Below are positions 15,783 to 24,459 of a stretch of 64,000 nt of DNA, one piece after another. Both the position numbers and the translations under genes were made by a program. How positions within the stretch are numbered: the first letter of the stretch is position 1; the number at the start of each line of letters is the position of its first letter. Source of the DNA: Amycolatopsis cihanbeyliensis (GTDB taxonomy: Bacteria; Actinomycetota; Actinomycetes; Mycobacteriales; Pseudonocardiaceae). Under the pieces are notes generated by a model that was given only the letters and a program-made list of their open reading frames with translations, searched no databases and had not been told where the DNA came from. Location: contig NZ_VFML01000001.1 of NCBI RefSeq assembly GCF_006715045.1, positions 2,882,501 through 2,946,500 on the forward strand, written 5' to 3'.

Positions 15783-17326
15783 GCACACTGGACGGAATCG
15801 ACGACCTGCCCGCCCTGCTGGCTCGCGCGGCGCGGAACTGGCCGGAGCGGACCGCCTGGCTGTTCGACGCCACCGGGAAACGGTTCACCTTCGCCGAGGT
15901 GGAACGGCGCAGCGGCGAGTTCGCAGGCGCGCTGGCCGCACTCGGCATCGGCCGCGGGGACCGGGTGGCGGTGATGCTGCGCAACCAGCCCGAGTTCCCG
16001 CTGCTGTGGCTCGGGCTGGCCCGGCTGGGCGCGGTGCTGGTCCCGGTGAACGTCAACTACCGGGAACTGGACGGCAAGCATGTGCTGGCGCACTCCGGCG
16101 CCCGGCTGGCGGTGGCCGCGCCGGAGTTCGTCGAGCTGCTCACCGGGATCGCCCCGGACACCGGCCTCGAGCGGGTGCTGACCCCGGATGCGCTGGAAGG
16201 TGGCGCGGCGCCGGAGAGCTCCGCCGTGCCCGAGCTCCCGGTGAACATCCAGTACACCTCCGGCACCACCGGCGCGCCGAAGGGCTGCGTGCTGCCGCAC
16301 CGGTACTGGAGCACGCTGGCGCGCGGCATGGTGACCGAGTTCCCGCACATCGGCGAGCGGGACGTGCTGCTGACCGCGCAGCCGTTCCACTACATAGATC
16401 CACAGTGGAACGTCGCGTTGGGACTCGCGGCCGGCGCGACCCTGGTGGTACTGGACCGCTTCCATCCCGGCACCTTCTGGACGAAGGTCGTCGAGCACCG
16501 GGTCACCTGGTTCTACTGCCTCGGGATGATGCCCACCCTGCTGCTGCGCGCGCCGGAGTCCGCGAGGGACCAGGAGCACCGGGTGCGGGCCATCCATGCC
16601 TCGGCCATCCCCCGCGAGCTGCATGCCGAGTTGGAACGCCGGTGGGGTGTGCCGTGGTTCGAGGCCTTCGGGATGACCGAGACGGGCGGGGACATCCGGA
16701 TGTCGCCCGCGGACCACGACGACACCGTAGGCACCGGCTGCCTCGGCAGGCCGTCGCGGGACCGGGAGGTGATGATCGCCGACGAGTACGGAAAACCCTT
16801 ACCCCGAGGGGAAACCGGGGAGCTGCTGATCCGCGGGATCGGCCTGATGCACGGGTACCACGACGACCCCACCGCGACCGCGGGGGCCCTGCGCGACGGC
16901 TGGTTCCACACCGGGGACCTGGCCAGGATGGACTCCGGCGGCAGGGTGTACTACATCGGCCGCACCAAGGACATGATCCGCCGCAGCGGCGAGAACGTGT
17001 CCGCGGACGAGGTGGAGCGGGCCCTGCTGCTGCACCCGGCCGTGCGGCTGGCCGCCGTGCTGCCGGTGCCGGACGAGGTTCGCGGCGAGGAGATCAAGGC
17101 CTACGTGGTGCTCGCCGAAGGGCACACCCCGACGGACCTGCCGCCCGCCGAGCTCGCCGGGTTCTGCGCCGCCAAGCTGGCCTACTTCAAGGTGCCGCGC
17201 TACTGGGCCTACGCCGACAACCTGCCGATGACCCCATCCGAGCGGGTGGCCAAGGGGGAGCTGCGCCGGGCGAACGCCGATCTCCGGCAGGGCAGCTACG
17301 ACCGGGTGGAGGAGAGATGGCGCTGA
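15779..17326 (+). CDS. AMP-dependent acyl-CoA synthetase (CaiC/FadD-like)
   Basis: A 515-residue ANL-superfamily ligase that activates a carboxylate through acyl-adenylate to CoA thioester. Motifs: P-loop-like YTSGTTGAPKGCVLPH (about 160-175), the A5 motif EAFGMTETGG, the A7/A8 hinge WFHTGDLARMD and YYIGRTKDMIRRSGENVS, and the A10 lysine in PSERVAKGELRR. Length is typical. ATG 15779 overlaps the enoyl-CoA hydratase stop. It is closest in style to CaiC or medium-chain/aromatic ligases, and the acid is unknown. Its last 10 bases overlap the TetR start, so the three genes form one operon. Confidence 0.88.
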   Translation: MSTLDGIDDLPALLARAARNWPERTAWLFDATGKRFTFAEVERRSGEFAGALAALGIGRGDRVAVMLRNQPEFPLLWLGLARLGAVLVPVNVNYRELDGKHVLAHSGARLAVAAPEFVELLTGIAPDTGLERVLTPDALEGGAAPESSAVPELPVNIQYTSGTTGAPKGCVLPHRYWSTLARGMVTEFPHIGERDVLLTAQPFHYIDPQWNVALGLAAGATLVVLDRFHPGTFWTKVVEHRVTWFYCLGMMPTLLLRAPESARDQEHRVRAIHASAIPRELHAELERRWGVPWFEAFGMTETGGDIRMSPADHDDTVGTGCLGRPSRDREVMIADEYGKPLPRGETGELLIRGIGLMHGYHDDPTATAGALRDGWFHTGDLARMDSGGRVYYIGRTKDMIRRSGENVSADEVERALLLHPAVRLAAVLPVPDEVRGEEIKAYVVLAEGHTPTDLPPAELAGFCAAKLAYFKVPRYWAYADNLPMTPSERVAKGELRRANADLRQGSYDRVEERWR

Positions 17327-17979
17327 ACCGCTCCGGTCCTACCAAGGACCGGATCCGGCGGGCCGCGGTGAAGCTGTTCGCCGACAAGGGTTTCCACGGC
17401 ACCGGAATCCGCGACCTGGCGCAGGAGGCGCGGCTGTCCTCGGCCAGCCTCTACCACTACGTGGGCAACAAGGAGGACCTGCTCGCCGGGATCATGCGGG
17501 ACGCGCTGGGCGCCCTGCTCACGGCCGCGCACGAGGTGGTGGACGGGGTGGCCGATCCGGTGGAACGGCTGGGCAGGCTGGTCGCGCTGCACGTCATCAC
17601 GCATGCCGTGCAGCGTGAGGAGACCACGGTGGTGGACAACGAGGTACGGTCGCTCTCCGCGGAGACCCGGCAGCCGGTGGTGAAGCTGCGCGACACCTAT
17701 GAGCGGTTGTGGACCGAGGCCATCCGGGACGGGCTGCGCGCGGGGGTGTTCCACACCGACCGGCCCTCGGTGACCCGGCTGGCGCTGCTGGAGATGTGCA
17801 ACGGGGTGGCCCGCTGGTACTCGCCGGGTGGCGCGCTCGATCTGGAGCAACTGGCCGGCCATTACGCGCGGTTGGCGCTGCGCGCGGCCGGTTGCACCGA
17901 CCCCGGTGCGGTGCCCGACCTCGCCCGCTGCCGCGCGGTGGTGAACACCGTCTGGGCAACGGCCGAAACCGGAAGGTAG
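17317..17979 (+). CDS. TetR-family repressor of the acyl-CoA operon
   Basis: A 220-residue TetR protein. The HTH occupies residues about 8-55 (IRRAAVKLFADKGFHGTGIRDLA, SSASLYHYVGNKEDLL), and the C-terminal domain is of the KstR2/FadR-like type. ATG 17317 is preceded by GGAGA and overlaps the ligase end by 10 bp. TetR proteins in such positions usually bind an acyl-CoA and repress their own operon. The perfect palindrome at 14993-15010, before the first gene, is the best operator candidate. Confidence 0.87.
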   Translation: MALNRSGPTKDRIRRAAVKLFADKGFHGTGIRDLAQEARLSSASLYHYVGNKEDLLAGIMRDALGALLTAAHEVVDGVADPVERLGRLVALHVITHAVQREETTVVDNEVRSLSAETRQPVVKLRDTYERLWTEAIRDGLRAGVFHTDRPSVTRLALLEMCNGVARWYSPGGALDLEQLAGHYARLALRAAGCTDPGAVPDLARCRAVVNTVWATAETGR

Positions 17980-18024
17980 CCCGTACAGGTTGCCCCGGCC
18001 GCGCTGCTGGGGGACGCTCGATGG

Positions 18025-18363
18025 GTGACTGAGGAAACGATCCAACTGGAGCTCACCGAATCGGGTCTCTCGCCTGGCCTCCCGATCCCGGCCGATTCCC
18101 GGGATCAGGTACAGGATGTGCCTTATCGCCCGGTGGAGTTCCGTGATGATGATCTCCCGGCCGCGTTGGAACGGTGTGCCGGGTGGCTGCGTCAGGCGCA
18201 ACAGTGGCTCGGCGAACCGGTGGACGTGCTCGCGGTACACCTCGACTACGACGAGCGCGAGGGTTCGCCGTACTACGACCTCAAACTGCTCTGCAACGAG
18301 GAAGACCTCGCTGGCGTTCCGGTGGCGCTACGCGACCGCCGGGACAGCGCGTCGGCCGACTGA
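18025..18363 (+). CDS. Small acidic hypothetical protein
   Basis: 112 residues, GTG start with GGGGGA upstream. It is strongly acidic, has no signal peptide or membrane segment, and carries a central WLRQAQQWLGEPVDVLAVHLDYDE followed by a YYDLKLLCNEED strand-like region. I do not recognise the family. It is 46 bp after the TetR gene and is followed by a strong terminator, so it may be the last gene of that operon or an independent unit. Base composition and codon use look like its neighbours, supporting a real gene. Confidence 0.6.
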   Translation: MTEETIQLELTESGLSPGLPIPADSRDQVQDVPYRPVEFRDDDLPAALERCAGWLRQAQQWLGEPVDVLAVHLDYDEREGSPYYDLKLLCNEEDLAGVPVALRDRRDSASAD

Positions 18364-18387
18364 TCATTCTCCAACCTTCGAAACGGG

Positions 18388-18418
18388 AGTGCGGGCGCCA
18401 CGAAACGGCGCCCGCACT
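18388..18418. terminator. Intrinsic-type terminator, bidirectional
   Basis: AGTGCGGGCGCC (18388-18399) and GGCGCCCGCACT (18407-18418) form a perfect 12-bp stem with a 7-base loop, followed by TTCGTATTT on the plus strand. It sits between the convergent small hypothetical gene and the acyl-CoA dehydrogenase gene. Confidence 0.85.
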
Positions 18419-18426
18419 TTCGTATT

Positions 18427-19596
18427 TCAGCCCAGGACGCCGCCGACCTTCGCGTGCCCCTTGAGCAGGTTGCGCGCGATGGTCCGCCGCTGGATCTCGT
18501 CGGTGCCCTCGTAGATCCGCAGCAGCCGCAGCTCCCGGTACCAGCGCTCGACCGGCAGCTCCCTGGTGTAGCCCATGCCACCGTGGATCTGCATCACCCG
18601 ATCCACGATCTCGTTCGCCCGCACCCCGCCGTAGAGCTTGGCCATCGACTGCGCGTGCCGGGAGTCCATCCCGGCGTCCACCTGCCATGCCGCCTGCAAC
18701 ACCAGCCAGCGCAACGCCTCCAGCTCCACCCCGGAGTCGGCGATCATCCACTGGATGGCCTGCCGCTCGGCGATCGGGGCGCCGAAGGTCTCCCTGGTGT
18801 TGGCATGCTCGATCGCCATCGACAGCAGCCGCTCGCAGGAGCCGATCGCCCGCGCCGGCAGCAGGTAGCGCCCGCGGCCGATCCACTGCATGGCGAGCTG
18901 GAAGCCGTTCCCTTCCGCACCGAGGATCTGCCGCTCCGGAACCCGGACGTCGGAGAAGATCAGCGAGGCGGGCCCCCACTCACCCATGGTGTCGATGTAC
19001 TCCGAACGCCAGCCCATGTCCCGGTCCACCAGGAAGCAGGTGACGCCGCCCTCGGCCCCCTTCTCCGGGTCGGTGACGGCGAACACCATGGCGAAGTCGG
19101 CCTCGTTGCCGCCGGTGATGAAGGTCTTCTCGCCGTTGATGACCCACTCCGAGCCCTCCTTGCGGGCCGTGGTGCGGATCGCCTTGGCGTCCGAACCCGC
19201 GCCCGGCTCGGTGATCGCGAAGCAGGACCTGCGCTTGCCCTCGATCGTCGGCAGCAGGTACTCGGCCTGCTGCTCGTCGCTTGCCTGGAACAGGATGTTG
19301 TCCGCGGCCCCGCCGAAGTAGAAGGGCACGAAGGTGCGGCCGAGCTCCGCCTCCAGCAGGGCCGTCATGACCGCGGACAGCCCCATGCCGCCGTAGGACT
19401 CCGGCGTCTGCACTCCCCAGAACCCGGACTCCCGTGCCTTGGCCTGTAGGTCGTGCAGCTCCTCGCCGGTCAGTCCCGGTTCGCCGGCCCGCTCCCGCCG
19501 CAGCACCTCCTGCTCCAGCGGCATGAGCTCGCGCTGCACGAAGGTGCGCACCCAGTCCCGTACCGCGGTCTCCTCGACACTCAGACTGAAATCCAT
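18427..19596 (-). CDS. Acyl-CoA dehydrogenase
   Basis: A 389-residue flavoenzyme that introduces the alpha,beta double bond into acyl-CoA, passing electrons to ETF. Motifs are CFAITEPGAGSDAKAI (FAD/substrate contacts), the middle beta-domain INGEKTFITGGNEADFA, and the C-terminal IYEGTDEIQRRTIARNLLKG. The latter carries the catalytic Glu position of short/medium-chain enzymes. ATG 19596 is preferred over GTG 19605 because AAGGAG (complement of 19605-19610) is eight bases before it. A CTAAGC/GCTTAG palindrome lies just upstream. The long-chain or branched substrate preference is not readable. Confidence 0.9.
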   Translation of the reverse strand: MDFSLSVEETAVRDWVRTFVQRELMPLEQEVLRRERAGEPGLTGEELHDLQAKARESGFWGVQTPESYGGMGLSAVMTALLEAELGRTFVPFYFGGAADNILFQASDEQQAEYLLPTIEGKRRSCFAITEPGAGSDAKAIRTTARKEGSEWVINGEKTFITGGNEADFAMVFAVTDPEKGAEGGVTCFLVDRDMGWRSEYIDTMGEWGPASLIFSDVRVPERQILGAEGNGFQLAMQWIGRGRYLLPARAIGSCERLLSMAIEHANTRETFGAPIAERQAIQWMIADSGVELEALRWLVLQAAWQVDAGMDSRHAQSMAKLYGGVRANEIVDRVMQIHGGMGYTRELPVERWYRELRLLRIYEGTDEIQRRTIARNLLKGHAKVGGVLG

Positions 19597-19620
19597 GTTC
19601 GCCACTCCTTTGAGACATTA

Positions 19621-19636
19621 CTAAGCGGTAGCTTAG
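19621..19636. promoter_or_regulatory. Palindrome upstream of acyl-CoA dehydrogenase
   Basis: CTAAGC (19621-19626) and GCTTAG (19631-19636) are separated by GGTA, 25 bp upstream of ATG 19596. This is a TetR-style operator in the promoter region. No cognate regulator is encoded immediately adjacent. Confidence 0.6.
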
Positions 19637-19683
19637 CACTGAAAGGGTGGTGGTGACGCTCGCCGAAGCCGTAGATTCGGCTC

Positions 19684-20376
19684 GTGATCGAGTGCGCTGT
19701 CTGGTGGGCCGCCCCGCTTCCCGCCGCCCCGGAGTTCCTTGCCCTGCTCACTCCCGTCGAGGAAGGCCGGTACGAGGCCTACCGGCAGGACATCGACCGG
19801 CGCCGGTTCCTGACCGGCCGAGTGCTGGCCAGGACGGTGGCCGGGCAGCGGCTCGGGGTGGAGCCCGGTTCCGTGGAGTTCGACGCGACCTGTGATGGCT
19901 GCGGCAAGCCGCACGGTGCGCCCCGGGTGCCCGGCGCGCAGCTTGCGCTGTCCATCTCGCATTCCGGGGACCGGATCGGGGTGGCCTTCACCGAGGGCGC
20001 CCCGGTCGGCCTGGACGTGGAGACCGCGGGCCGCAAGGTCGAGGACTCGCTGATCGAGTACGCGTTGAACGACACCGAGCGTCAGTCGCTGCACGCGCTG
20101 TCCGCCGAGGAGCGCTCCGCCGCGTTCTTCACCTTCTGGACCCGCAAGGAGGCGCTGCTCAAGGCCACCGGCCGCGGGCTGCGGCTGCCCCTGCGGGGCA
20201 TCACGCTCTCACCCGCGGGCGAGAGTGCCCGCCTGGTCTCCTCCGCGGAGTCCGTGCTCACCCCCGAGCACACCCGGATGGCCGACCTCGACCCCGGCGA
20301 GGGCTACCGCGCCGCCGTCGCCGTCCTCACCCCCGAGGACATCAAGGTCACCGAGCACACCTGGCAACTACCCTGA
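19684..20376 (+). CDS. Sfp-type 4'-phosphopantetheinyl transferase
   Basis: A 230-residue Sfp/AcpT-type enzyme that transfers phosphopantetheine from CoA to a serine of carrier proteins. It has the Mg2+-binding motif VGLDVE (about 109-114) and FFTFWTRKEALLKATG, the W-x-x-KEA-x-x-K signature, plus SISHSGD upstream. GTG 19684 is the start, with no upstream ATG. It probably serves polyketide, nonribosomal peptide or siderophore synthases elsewhere, since no such synthase is in this window. It converges on isochorismate synthase with repeat copy B between them. Confidence 0.9.
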   Translation: MIECAVWWAAPLPAAPEFLALLTPVEEGRYEAYRQDIDRRRFLTGRVLARTVAGQRLGVEPGSVEFDATCDGCGKPHGAPRVPGAQLALSISHSGDRIGVAFTEGAPVGLDVETAGRKVEDSLIEYALNDTERQSLHALSAEERSAAFFTFWTRKEALLKATGRGLRLPLRGITLSPAGESARLVSSAESVLTPEHTRMADLDPGEGYRAAVAVLTPEDIKVTEHTWQLP

Positions 20377-20540
20377 CAGCCTGTTCCTGAACTGGACCTT
20401 GCCGATCGAGTCGGGTGGAAGAACTCGCGCGGCGACGGCCCACGGGCGGCGAGGCCGGGCGCATGACCTGCGAAGGTGGCTGCAGTGACGGAGTCCGAGC
20501 CCCGCCGAGCCGACCGTGTCGCGAGTTTGGGAACAAAGCA
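20377..20540 (+). repeat. Dispersed repeat, copy B (164 bp)
   Basis: It starts one base after the phosphopantetheinyl transferase stop with AGCCTGTTCCTGAACTGG and ends near GTTTGGGAACAAAGC, an imperfect terminal inverted repeat. It matches copy C at both ends but lacks about 55 bp of the centre. It contains GAAGGTG and then GTG 20485, which opens a 19-codon frame (TESEPRRADRVASLGTKH) ending at TGA 20542-20544. The same frame begins the DtxR gene in copy A. It ends 13 bp from the stop of isochorismate synthase. Confidence 0.8.
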
Positions 20541-20552
20541 CTGAGTGACCGC

Positions 20553-21725
20553 TCAGGTGGACTCGGGGTCGAAGCCCATGGCCCGGAACAGGGTCTGGAA
20601 CTTCGCGGAGGTCTCCGCCAGCTCCGCCTCCGGGTCGGAGGCGGCGAGGATGCCGCCCCCCGCGTACAGCCGCAGCGCCGTGTGCGCCACCTCCGCGCAG
20701 CGGATCGACACCACCCACTCCCCGTCGCCCTCGGCATCCACCCAACCGGCGGCGCCCGCGTAGTAGCGGCGGTCGAACGGCTCCAGCCTGCCGAGCAGCT
20801 CGCGCGCCGCCCCGGTCGGCGTGCCGCAGACCGCGGGCGTCGGATGCAGGGCCGCGGCCAGCCGCAACGCGGTGACGTCCCGGTCGAGCAGCTCACCGGT
20901 GACGGTCGTGCCGAGATGCCACATGGTGGGCGTGCCCACCAGTGCCGGCACGGTCGGCGCGTCCAGCTTGCGGCAGAACGGGCGCAACGTCTCCACCACG
21001 GCCTCGGCGAGCACCGCGTGCTCCTCCTGGTCCTTGACCGAGGCGAGCAGCGCCTCGCCGGCCGCGCGGTCGGTCGCCGGATCCGCGTGGCGCGGGGCCG
21101 AGCCCGCGTGCGGGTAGGCGAACACCCGGTCGCCTTCTTTCGCGACGAGCAGTTCCGGGCTGGTGCCGACCAGGCTCGACCCACCGGGCAGCCCGGCGGC
21201 GAAGGTGTAGCCGTGCGGGTTCTCCCGGAGCAGGTTGTGCAGGATCGCCTCCGGCCGCACCGGATCGGCAAACTCGACGTCCAGCGCGCGGGCCAGCACC
21301 ACCTTGCGCAGCTCGCCGTGGCGCAGCTCGGAGACCGCACGGGCGACCGCCTCGCGGTGCCTGCTGGGTCGCGGCACCGGGCGGGTACCGATCGCGATGC
21401 CGACATCCCGCGCGGTCAGCGCCGCGGCGCCCGGATGGGCGGAGCCCGCGATATGCACCGAGCGGGGCAGTACGACCCGGCTCGGATGGCGGGCGGGGTC
21501 GAAGGGCAGCACCCCGGCGGCGATCGGGACCCGCGCCTCGGCCAGCGCGGCGGTCGCCTGCTCCCCGAGCCGTACCGGGTCCGGCTCGGTCAGGATCTCG
21601 GCCGTTCCGGCGGCCAGGACGGTACGTCGCTCGGTGGCGAGAAAGAAGTCTCCCGCCTCGTACGCCGCCAGCAACTTCACCGGCGCGTCCGCCCGCGCGC
21701 CTGCGCCCTCGGGCGTGAGAGTCAC
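20553..21725 (-). CDS. dhbC: Isochorismate synthase (DhbC/EntC/MenF family)
   Basis: A 390-residue chorismate-utilising enzyme converting chorismate to isochorismate, the first step to 2,3-dihydroxybenzoate, salicylate or menaquinone. Motifs are the GKVVLAR-like ELRKVVLARAL, SPELLV, KDQEEHAVLAEAV, HPTPAVCGTP and the metal-binding GWVDAEGDGEWVVSIR. The PTPAVCG signature and length fit siderophore-type EntC/DhbC better than MenF, but a menaquinone role cannot be excluded. GTG 21725 follows AAGGAG. No DhbA, B or E gene is adjacent, so this is an isolated enzyme beside a phosphopantetheinyl transferase. Confidence 0.85.
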   Translation of the reverse strand: MTLTPEGAGARADAPVKLLAAYEAGDFFLATERRTVLAAGTAEILTEPDPVRLGEQATAALAEARVPIAAGVLPFDPARHPSRVVLPRSVHIAGSAHPGAAALTARDVGIAIGTRPVPRPSRHREAVARAVSELRHGELRKVVLARALDVEFADPVRPEAILHNLLRENPHGYTFAAGLPGGSSLVGTSPELLVAKEGDRVFAYPHAGSAPRHADPATDRAAGEALLASVKDQEEHAVLAEAVVETLRPFCRKLDAPTVPALVGTPTMWHLGTTVTGELLDRDVTALRLAAALHPTPAVCGTPTGAARELLGRLEPFDRRYYAGAAGWVDAEGDGEWVVSIRCAEVAHTALRLYAGGGILAASDPEAELAETSAKFQTLFRAMGFDPEST

Positions 21726-21811
21726 AACGCCTCAGCTCCTTCTCGCACGCGGGATCTCCGCACCACCCTCCAGAATGCACCCGGTGGAGGGATGTACGAG
21801 AAGCAGCACCG

Positions 21812-21861
21812 GTGAGTAGTTAGCGGCGTTACAGTGTCGCCAACCGCCGCCAACTACCCAC
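21812..21861. promoter_or_regulatory. 17-bp imperfect inverted repeat between mihF and isochorismate synthase
   Basis: GTGAGTAGTTAGCGGCG (21812-21828) pairs with CGCCGCCAACTACCCAC (21845-21861) at 15 of 17 positions, with a 16-base loop. It lies 14 bp after the mihF stop and 87 bp before the isochorismate synthase start, both on the minus strand. It may terminate mihF, or act as an operator: read in the gene direction it contains a plausible TTGGCG/TAACTA promoter pair. No consensus iron box was recognised. Confidence 0.5.
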
Positions 21862-21875
21862 CGGCCGGAACGAAC

Positions 21876-22187
21876 CTATTTCAACGCGGCGATCAGCGCC
21901 TCGCGCTGACGCTCGCCAAGCCCGGCCGCCCGCCGGTCCGGGTCGATCCCCGTCTCCTCCAGCAGGGCAGCGACCTTCACCGCGCCGAGACCGGGTACCG
22001 CCTTCAGCAGCTGCGTGACCTTGGTCTTGCCGATGGTCTTGTCTTCCTTCGCCTTGGCAAGCACCTTGTCGATGGTCGTCTTGCCGGCCTTGATCGACGC
22101 AAGCAGATCGGAACGCGCTTTTCGAGCCTCGGCCGCCTTGGCCAGGGCTTCCTTACGCTGCTCCGGAGTCAACGTAGGCAGAGCCAA
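21876..22187 (-). CDS. mihF: Actinobacterial integration host factor (mIHF/sIHF)
   Basis: A 103-residue basic nucleoid protein. The lysine-rich N-terminal helix is followed by the helix-two-turn-helix DNA-binding region TKVTQLLKAVPGLGAVKVAALLEETGI, diagnostic of mIHF/sIHF and unrelated to proteobacterial IHF. It bends DNA and organises the nucleoid. The frame must begin with TTG 22187, because the only upstream ATG/GTG candidates are out of frame, and an AAGGAAGG lies at good spacing. The usual mihF neighbours (guanylate kinase, omega subunit, pyrF) are absent, so this is either a relocated gene or a second copy. Confidence 0.85.
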   Translation of the reverse strand: MALPTLTPEQRKEALAKAAEARKARSDLLASIKAGKTTIDKVLAKAKEDKTIGKTKVTQLLKAVPGLGAVKVAALLEETGIDPDRRAAGLGERQREALIAALK

Positions 22188-22566
22188 CGCACTAGTCCTT
22201 CCTTCTCAGGCCTTCTCAAGGCTCAAACCCCCACCCAGCCGGTCCGGCAGGACCGCCAGCGCGGAGGTCGTTCGTCGACGCCCTGGTCGGCGTAGTGCTT
22301 GCAAGAGCAAGCGCTGGCCAGGCCGTCTCCTACCACGGGCCCAGTAAACGCCACCGGCTCCGAACTCGTGAAACCGACACGCACTTAAGCACCCAGTAGA
22401 GCGCATCCGGGCCTGGTGATCGTCACCGCGACTACCGCGGGTGGTCCGCGACATCCGCCCAGCGGGATGGGCCCACGGTTGTGCGAACTGCACATGTCAG
22501 CGAGGCGCTACGGCCGTTAGAGTCGCCCCAAAACTGTGGTTCACCGTCGAGCTAGCGGGAGTCAGG
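22188..22566. other. 379-bp intergenic region
   Basis: Holds the mihF ribosome binding site and the divergent promoters of mihF and the acyl-CoA ligase. A small hairpin, AGTGCTTGC (22294-22302) with GCAAGCGCT (22307-22315), has one mismatch. No coding region with actinobacterial codon bias and no RNA gene was recognised. Confidence 0.4.
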
Positions 22567-24204
22567 ATGTTGAGCACGATGCAGGACGGGCAGTTGTCGC
22601 TGGCACACCTGCTGCGCCACGGCACGAGCGTGCACGCCGACAGCGAGGTGGTCACCTGGACCGGCTCGGAGTCCCGCCGCCGAAGCTATGCCGAGGTGGG
22701 AACCCGCGCGGCACGGCTGGCGAACGCGCTGCGGGGCCTCGGGGTGACCGGTGACCAGCGGGTCGGCACGTTCATGTGGAACAACGCCGAGCACCTCGAG
22801 GCGTACCTCGCCATCCCCGCGATGGGCGCGGTGCTGCACACGCTCAACATCCGGCTGTTCCCCGAGCAGCTGGTCTTCGTGGCCAACCACGCGGCCGACC
22901 ACGTGGTGCTGGTCGACGGCTCGCTGGTGCCGCTGCTGGCCAAGCAGTTGCCGCAGATGAGCACCGTGCGGCACGTGGTGGTGGCGAACGGGGACGCCGG
23001 CACCCTGGAGGCACCCGACGGTGTGCAGGTGCACTCCTACGAGGAACTGCTGGCCGCCGCGCCGGACACGTTCGAGTGGCCGGAGCTGGACGAGCGGTCG
23101 GCGGCCGCGATGTGTTACACCTCGGGCACCACCGGTGACCCCAAGGGGGTGGTGTACTCGCACCGCTCCATCTGGCTGCACTCGATGCAGGTGTGCATGA
23201 GCGACGGGATGCGGCTGTCCGAGGCGGACACGTCGCTGGCGATCGTGCCCATGTTCCACGCGATGTCCTGGGGGCTGCCGTACGCGGCGCTGATGGCGGG
23301 CGCCTCCATGGTGATGCCGGACCGGTTCCTGCAACCGGGCCCGATCGCGGAGATCCTGGCCGCGGAGAAGCCGACCATGGCCGCCGCGGTCCCGACCATC
23401 TGGCAGGGGCTGCTGCAGCACCTGGAAGCCAACCCGCAGGACATCTCGCACCTGCGGGAGGTCGTGGTCGGCGGGTCGGCGGCGCCGCCCTCGATGATGC
23501 ACGCCTTCGAGGAGAACTACGACGTGCCGGTGCTGCACGCCTGGGGGATGACCGAGACCTCGCCGCTGGGCAGCGTGGCCCGGCCGCCCGCGGCCGCCGC
23601 CGGCGACGAGGCCTGGGCGTACCGCTACACCCAGGGCCGCTTCCCCGCCTCGGTGCGTGCCCGGCTGATCGGCGACAGCGGCGAAGAGATGCCGTGGGAC
23701 GGCGAGAGCGTCGGCGAGCTCGAGGTGCAGGGCCCGTGGATCGCGGGCGCCTACTACAGCGGCCAGGAGGGCGTCGACCCGGACCCGGAGAAGTTCCACG
23801 ACGGCTGGCTGCGCACCGGCGACGTCGGCAAGATCACCTCCGACGGCTTCCTCACGCTCACCGACCGGGCCAAGGATGTGATCAAGTCCGGCGGCGAGTG
23901 GATCTCCTCGGTGGATCTGGAGAACCACGTCATGGCCCACCCCGCCGTGGCCGAGGCCGCGGTGATCGGGGTGCCGGACGAGAAGTGGGACGAGCGCCCG
24001 CTGGTGGCCGTCGTGCTGCGCGAAGGCGGGAGCGTCACCCCGGCCGAGCTGCGCGAGTTCCTCGCCGACAAGGTGGCGAAGTGGCAGCTTCCGGAGAACT
24101 GGACCTTCGTGGACGAGGTGCCCAAGACCAGCGTCGGCAAGTTCGACAAGAAGCGCCTGCGCGGCGCCCACGCCGAAGGCAAGCTCGACATCACCCACGT
24201 CTGA
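22567..24204 (+). CDS. Long-chain fatty-acid-CoA ligase (FadD family)
   Basis: A 545-residue ANL ligase. Motifs: CYTSGTTGDPKGVVYSHRS (A3, about 182-200), HAWGMTETSPLG (A5), GWLRTGDVGKI (A7), TDRAKDVIKSGGEWISSVDLE (A8) and the catalytic lysine in KTSVGKFDKKRL (A10). The GEWISSVDLE form and full length are typical of long- or medium-chain fatty acyl-CoA synthetases. ATG 22567 is preceded by GGGAG. The gene stands alone and ends with a strong terminator. It would feed beta-oxidation or lipid synthesis with acyl-CoA. Confidence 0.9.
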   Translation: MLSTMQDGQLSLAHLLRHGTSVHADSEVVTWTGSESRRRSYAEVGTRAARLANALRGLGVTGDQRVGTFMWNNAEHLEAYLAIPAMGAVLHTLNIRLFPEQLVFVANHAADHVVLVDGSLVPLLAKQLPQMSTVRHVVVANGDAGTLEAPDGVQVHSYEELLAAAPDTFEWPELDERSAAAMCYTSGTTGDPKGVVYSHRSIWLHSMQVCMSDGMRLSEADTSLAIVPMFHAMSWGLPYAALMAGASMVMPDRFLQPGPIAEILAAEKPTMAAAVPTIWQGLLQHLEANPQDISHLREVVVGGSAAPPSMMHAFEENYDVPVLHAWGMTETSPLGSVARPPAAAAGDEAWAYRYTQGRFPASVRARLIGDSGEEMPWDGESVGELEVQGPWIAGAYYSGQEGVDPDPEKFHDGWLRTGDVGKITSDGFLTLTDRAKDVIKSGGEWISSVDLENHVMAHPAVAEAAVIGVPDEKWDERPLVAVVLREGGSVTPAELREFLADKVAKWQLPENWTFVDEVPKTSVGKFDKKRLRGAHAEGKLDITHV

Positions 24205-24222
24205 CGGAGCGTCCGAGAGCCG

Positions 24223-24270
24223 CCGGAGCCGGGCGCCCCCTGTCCCGGGGCAGGGGGCGCCCGGCTCCGG
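24223..24270 (+). terminator. Strong hairpin after the acyl-CoA ligase
   Basis: Two perfectly complementary 20-base arms (24223-24242 and 24251-24270, left arm beginning CCGGAGCCGGG) enclose an 8-base loop 18 bp after the stop codon. There is no T-run, as is usual in high-GC genomes. Confidence 0.88.
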
Positions 24271-24459
24271 GGAATCGGTGCCCGGGGGTTGTCATTCCCG
24301 GACGGTGGAATTTCGCCACACTTCGGGCCGGGGTGACAAGGAAGCGCCGAAATATGTGGTGGTTCGAGATTTTCCGTCTCCAGCCTTGCTCCGCGTGACA
24401 TTCAGGCAATACCGTTCTGTCCTGATATTGCCGCGTTGTTTCCGGGGGGTGCGGTTCGC

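Noticed and set aside
11929..21725. Siderophore gene cluster (DtxR, PPTase, isochorismate synthase)
   Set aside because: No adenylation enzyme, synthetase, transporter or iron box was recognised, and the genes are in different units.
20415..21815. 466-codon plus-strand frame opposite isochorismate synthase
   Set aside because: Shadow frame reading from repeat copy B into the antisense of a gene with full motifs.
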